Source: Altibacter sp. (GTDB taxonomy: Bacteria; Bacteroidota; Bacteroidia; Flavobacteriales; Flavobacteriaceae). From it: a stretch of 44,827 nt of DNA. A program made the position numbers and the translations under genes. The notes below the pieces were generated by a model, which was not told where the DNA came from, searched no databases, and was given only the letters and a program-made list of their open reading frames with translations. The stretch lies in assembly GCA_002696485.1 (NCBI GenBank), contig NZTP01000005.1, positions 1-44,827 on the forward strand, written 5' to 3'. Position 1 is the stretch's first letter, and every line of letters starts with the position of its first letter. Below, in pieces: positions 41,231 to 44,827 of this stretch.

Positions 41231-42121
41231 ATGAAAGTATTTATTTTTCTGGCACTTGTTTGCTGTTCCATAACCACATTTGCTCAAAACATTAGCGGTC
41301 AGGCTTATTACGAATCTAAAACTACCATAGATATGGACAATTTTGGAGGGCGAGAAATGAGTGAGGATATAAAAAAACAGATCGCAGAGCGCATGCGTAG
41401 TATGTTGGAAAAGACCTATATTCTTACCTTCAACAATACTGAGTCTATTTACAAAGAAGAAGAAAAACTGGAAGCAGGCGCCGGTAATGCCGGTTTTGGT
41501 ATGATGATGAGTAGTTTTTCGGCAGGTCCCCAGTATAAGAACATCGAGAAGAACTTACTGTTGGAAGAGCGAGAGTTCTTCGGAAAACAATTTCTTATAA
41601 AGGATTCTCTAACCTCTTTGGAGTGGACCGTCGAAAAAGAATCAAAACAAATAGGCCAGTATATCGCATTCAAAGCGACTGCCATTAAAAAGATCGATCC
41701 CAACGATATTAGTATGGCCCGTCCTCGAAAAAGGGATCGTGAGGCCAATGAAAAGAAAGAGGGAGAAGCATTGAAGGATTCTACAAAGACCGAAAATGAG
41801 GATCCTTGGGAGCAGGTTGAGATTCCTAAAGAAGTGATCATTACGGCGTGGTTCACCCCACAAATTCCCGTAGGGAATGGTCCTGCAGAGTACGCAGGAT
41901 TGCCGGGCCTCATCTTAGAATTGAACGTGTATAGAACCACATTGCTGTGTTCAAAGATCGTTATGAACCCTAAAGCCGCCGAAGTTATAGAGCCTCTTAC
42001 TAAAGGAAAGGAAGTAACACGGGCAGAATTCAACCAAATTGTAAAAGAGAAGACCGATGAGATGCGCGAGAATTTTCGTGGCGGCGGAAGACGCGGTGGC
42101 GGGATGCGCTTTGGTGGGTAA
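41231..42121 (+). CDS. GLPGLI family exported protein (copy 2)
   Basis: 296 residues. Signal peptide MKVFIFLALVCCSITTFAQ, then NISGQAYYESKTTIDMD. The signature is in VGNGPAEYAGLPGLILELNVYR. Compared with copy 1 it has an inserted charged segment of about 25-30 residues (RPRKRDREANEKKEGEALKD) before the signature, and a Gly/Arg-rich tail (FRGGGRRGGGMRFGG). The shared framework (YKEEEKLEAG, NLLLEEREFFGKQFLIKDS, WTVEKESKQIGQY) shows they are paralogues from a tandem duplication. It precedes the TonB-receptor-like gene by 52 bp, suggesting co-transcription. Confidence 0.92.
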   Translation: MKVFIFLALVCCSITTFAQNISGQAYYESKTTIDMDNFGGREMSEDIKKQIAERMRSMLEKTYILTFNNTESIYKEEEKLEAGAGNAGFGMMMSSFSAGPQYKNIEKNLLLEEREFFGKQFLIKDSLTSLEWTVEKESKQIGQYIAFKATAIKKIDPNDISMARPRKRDREANEKKEGEALKDSTKTENEDPWEQVEIPKEVIITAWFTPQIPVGNGPAEYAGLPGLILELNVYRTTLLCSKIVMNPKAAEVIEPLTKGKEVTRAEFNQIVKEKTDEMRENFRGGGRRGGGMRFGG

Positions 42122-42173
42122 TAATTAATGCTTCAGCAAATAGCCTAATGAACCAATATTACACCAACCAACT

Positions 42174-44827
42174 ATGAGAATCCTTTTCGGGGCAGTGCTG
42201 CTCCTCTTTTCCGTATCGCTTTCGGCACAAAGCGTAAAGGTACGCGGGTTTATCAAGGACAGCATTGGCGAACCCCTCGAATTTGCCAATGTGATCGCTG
42301 CCGTAAAAGAATCCGGTGACATAGAAGCATATGCTATTACCAATTACGAAGGGCGCTATCAACTGGAATTACCCATAAACAATACCTATGTGCTTCGCGC
42401 CAGTTTTTTGGGCTATGAGACGAGCGTATACGAGCTTACAATTGCAGCAGAGGCTGAACCTGTGCAACAGGATTTTATTCTGAATTCCATAGCAGATGAA
42501 CTCGAGGGTGTGGAGATTGTTTATGAAATGCCCGTAACCGTTAAAGGCGATACCATTGTCTATAACGCCGATTCGTTCACAACCGGAGAAGAGCGAAAGC
42601 TGGGGGATGTGATGAAGAAATTGCCGGGGGTAGAAGTAAACGACGAAGGGGAGATCGAAGTGGAGGGCAAGGCTGTGACCAAGGTCATGGTGGAAGGAAA
42701 GGATTTCTTTGACGGTGATTCTAAACTAGCGACCAAAAATATCCCGGCCGATGCGGTGGACAAGGTGGAAGTGCTGCGCAATTACAATGAGGTAGATCAA
42801 ATGCGAGGCTTAGGGAACGATCAGGACAACGTCGCGATCAATATCAAGCTGAAAGAAGGCAAAAAGAACTTTTGGTTCGGGGAAGTGACCGCCGGAGGCG
42901 GTACAGTAGGAGAAGATGAAGCGGGATATCTAGTGCATCCGAAACTATTTTATTACAGTCCGAAATACAGTCTTAATTTTATTACAGACTTCAATAATAT
43001 CGGCGAAGTGCCTTTTACGTTTCGGGATTACTTTAATTTTACGGGTGGATTTAGAAACTTCAATCGCGGTGGAGGTACCAATTTCGAGATCAGCGAAAGT
43101 GACTTGGGGTTTGCCGTAGCACAGAACAATAGAGCCAATGCCATCGAGACGAAGTTTTTGGCGGGAAACTTTAGCTGGGCGGCCACCGAGACATTGGATC
43201 TAAGCGGATTTGCGATACTTTCAGACAATAGTACCAATATCGTTAACAATTCCATACGGCAGTACATTGCATCCGGAGCTACCGAAAATACGAATGCAGT
43301 GAGCGATCAACAAAGTAAATTAGCGATGTTGAAACTTAGCGGGGTGTATAAACCCAACGTGAACTTTCAGATGGATTACGATGCCTTGCTGAAAACTTCA
43401 GAACAAACCGAAGACGACACCACGCGTTCTACGGTCATGGGTCGTACGAATAACATTTCCGAAGTAAAGGAGAATAAACCCGTATCGGTCAATCAAAACG
43501 CCAACATCTATTATACGCTGGATGAGAAGAATATTTTTGCGGCACAAGTGCAACATCTCTACCAGGACGAGGATCCATTTTACAGAGCTGTACAGGACTC
43601 TATTCCGTTTCGGGGAATATTTACAATGTTTGATCCCAGTAACCCTACCAACGAGACCTTCAATCCGTTGCAGCCGGCCAATCGGTACAATATCAATCAG
43701 ACCCGAAATGTAGTAACCAGTAAGCTCGATGCCAAGATCGATTATTATTATGTGCTAAACAATACCAGTAATTTGAATGTAACGCTGGGAAGTACCTTGA
43801 GTCATCAAAAATTCAACTCCGGAATCTTTCAAATTTTGGATAATGGTGCTGTGAATCCGTTTACTGCATCCGATTTCAATAACGATGTGGCCTTTGGTTT
43901 TACCGATGCATTTTTAGGATTGCATTACAAGGTAAAAACAGGGAAGTTTATAGTTACACCCGGTCTCACCCTTCATAACTATAATGTGAAGAACGAACAA
44001 CTGGGCACTATCATCACTCAAAATGATTGGACGCTCCTGCCGGATGTCAATGTGATCCTTGAGCTTAAGAAAAGTGAAAGTCTGCGGTTCAATTACAGCA
44101 TCAATGCGCAATATACCGATGTGAACGACTACGCTCAAGCCTTTGTATTTAATAACTACAACCGATTGTTTCGAGGGAACCGATTCTTGGAGAATGCTCT
44201 GTCACACAATTACAATCTTACCTACTTCAGTTTTAATCTCTTCAACTATACCAACATTAGCGGTTCTTTAAATTATTCCAGACGCATCAACGGTTTTAAA
44301 AGCAATTCAGAGATTATAGCGATCAACCAAGTGAGCAGTCCGTTCAACATCGACAGTAATTTTCCCGATGAGACCTTTTCGGCCGTAGGCCGTTTCAGTA
44401 AGACCGTAAAGAAGATACAGTTTAATCTTACGGCCAATGCTTCTTTGAACAGATCCAACAATCTTGTGAACGACGAAATACGGGAAAGTGAGAGCTTTAC
44501 TCAAAATTATCGGGGGAGTGTGCGGTCAAATTTTAAGGATTGGCCCAATTTTGAAGTAGGGTATCGCCTTACTTTGAACGATTACGACAACGGAGGACTG
44601 CAACAAACCTTCCGTACCCACCGACCGTATATTAACACAGATATCAATTTTCTGAAAGATTTTACGCTAAGTGCCGAATGGGATTATTATAACTACACCA
44701 ATAATACCAACACAGTGGAGAACACCTATTCCTTTATCAATGCCGATCTCTACTACCAAAAAGGGGACAGCAACTGGGAATTTCAATTGCAGGCAACCAA
44801 CCTGCTGGATACCGGATTTATAAATAA
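42174..44827 (+). CDS. TonB-dependent-receptor-like outer-membrane protein (3' end cut by window)
   Basis: ATG 42174 opens a signal peptide (MRILFGAVLLLFSVSLSAQ). About 884 codons are visible and the frame is still open at the last base. Domains: carboxypeptidase-regulatory-like (about 20-105: VRGFIKDSIGEPLEFANVI, LRASFLGYETSV), then a plug-like region (YNADSFTTGEERKLGDVMKKLPG, KVMVEGKDFFDGDSK, DKVEVLRNYNEVDQM). A long run of beta-strand barrel sequence follows, of the outer-membrane beta-barrel type found in Bacteroidota. No frameshift was found when I read it through. No partner SusD-like gene is visible. It follows two GLPGLI genes and likely works with them. Confidence 0.9.
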   Translation, partial: MRILFGAVLLLFSVSLSAQSVKVRGFIKDSIGEPLEFANVIAAVKESGDIEAYAITNYEGRYQLELPINNTYVLRASFLGYETSVYELTIAAEAEPVQQDFILNSIADELEGVEIVYEMPVTVKGDTIVYNADSFTTGEERKLGDVMKKLPGVEVNDEGEIEVEGKAVTKVMVEGKDFFDGDSKLATKNIPADAVDKVEVLRNYNEVDQMRGLGNDQDNVAINIKLKEGKKNFWFGEVTAGGGTVGEDEAGYLVHPKLFYYSPKYSLNFITDFNNIGEVPFTFRDYFNFTGGFRNFNRGGGTNFEISESDLGFAVAQNNRANAIETKFLAGNFSWAATETLDLSGFAILSDNSTNIVNNSIRQYIASGATENTNAVSDQQSKLAMLKLSGVYKPNVNFQMDYDALLKTSEQTEDDTTRSTVMGRTNNISEVKENKPVSVNQNANIYYTLDEKNIFAAQVQHLYQDEDPFYRAVQDSIPFRGIFTMFDPSNPTNETFNPLQPANRYNINQTRNVVTSKLDAKIDYYYVLNNTSNLNVTLGSTLSHQKFNSGIFQILDNGAVNPFTASDFNNDVAFGFTDAFLGLHYKVKTGKFIVTPGLTLHNYNVKNEQLGTIITQNDWTLLPDVNVILELKKSESLRFNYSINAQYTDVNDYAQAFVFNNYNRLFRGNRFLENALSHNYNLTYFSFNLFNYTNISGSLNYSRRINGFKSNSEIIAINQVSSPFNIDSNFPDETFSAVGRFSKTVKKIQFNLTANASLNRSNNLVNDEIRESESFTQNYRGSVRSNFKDWPNFEVGYRLTLNDYDNGGLQQTFRTHRPYINTDINFLKDFTLSAEWDYYNYTNNTNTVENTYSFINADLYYQKGDSNWEFQLQATNLLDTGFIN

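Noticed and set aside
42125-43267. Several minus-strand frames of 60-80 codons
   Set aside because: They are antisense to the receptor-like gene, which reads open through to the window end with clear domains.
1-44827. CRISPR array or insertion sequence
   Set aside because: No regularly spaced direct repeats and no transposase-like protein were seen in any frame.

Overview
This window reads as chromosome from a marine-type Flavobacteriaceae bacterium (Bacteroidota). Reasons: two GLPGLI-family proteins, a DUF5686 outer-membrane protein, periplasmic TonB C-terminal domain proteins, a 2TM-domain protein, promoters of the Bacteroidota type (TTG, about 18 nt, TAnnTTTG), and weak Shine-Dalgarno signals. 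Most of it is ordinary housekeeping gene content packed tightly on both strands. I see no integrase, transposase, phage gene or CRISPR array, and no gene-free stretch longer than about 300 bases.

Layout. 1-2.9 kb: 3' part of mutS, then tRNA-Gly(GCC), a duplicated 3' piece of that tRNA, and tRNA-Leu(TAA). 2.8-4.6 kb: small membrane proteins and tiny lipoproteins. 4.65-7.6 kb: a DNA-repair module, made of a radical SAM protein with its DUF4130 partner, transcribed away from a LexA/UmuD-like self-cleaving HTH regulator. 7.6-8.1 kb: two more tiny lipoproteins. 8.3-13.1 kb: Kdo transferase, sugar aminotransferase, GalE and a secreted amidohydrolase. 13.1-16.7 kb: fabD, a stress flavoprotein-like protein, fructosamine kinase, folA and a 2TM protein. 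16.8-20.6 kb: class V aminotransferase and an egtB-egtD-DUF3124 operon (ergothioneine-type thiol). 20.7-25.4 kb: two TonB-like proteins, thyA, a CNT nucleoside transporter and a bifunctional nuclease. 25.4-28.4 kb: etfBA and pdhB. 28.5-38.7 kb: DUF5686 outer-membrane protein, soluble and membrane pyrophosphatases, DUF4010, App1-like phosphatase and polyphosphate kinase. 38.8-44.8 kb: deoxynucleoside kinase, a hypothetical exported protein, two GLPGLI proteins and the 5' part of a TonB-receptor-like outer-membrane protein cut by the window end.

Most interesting point. The 103-bp divergent region between the radical SAM repair gene and the S24 regulator is filled by four tandem inverted repeats of the form (T)TTGGA-N5-TCCAA(A), spaced about 20 bp apart. 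They overlap the predicted promoters of both genes. The regulator keeps an Ala-Gly cleavage site and a Ser/Lys dyad. Together this looks like an SOS-like, self-cleaving repressor circuit built on a Cro/CI-type HTH instead of LexA, controlling a poorly characterised repair pair. Four tiny lipoproteins sharing a Ser-Cys-Arg-Glu-Thr signature lie on both sides of this module.

Other points worth a look: a roughly 110-residue acidic extension on the membrane pyrophosphatase, an extracytoplasmic-like domain fused to the nucleoside transporter, a terminator whose U-tract abuts the egtB start codon, and a tRNA-Gly fragment interrupted by a GC-rich palindrome.
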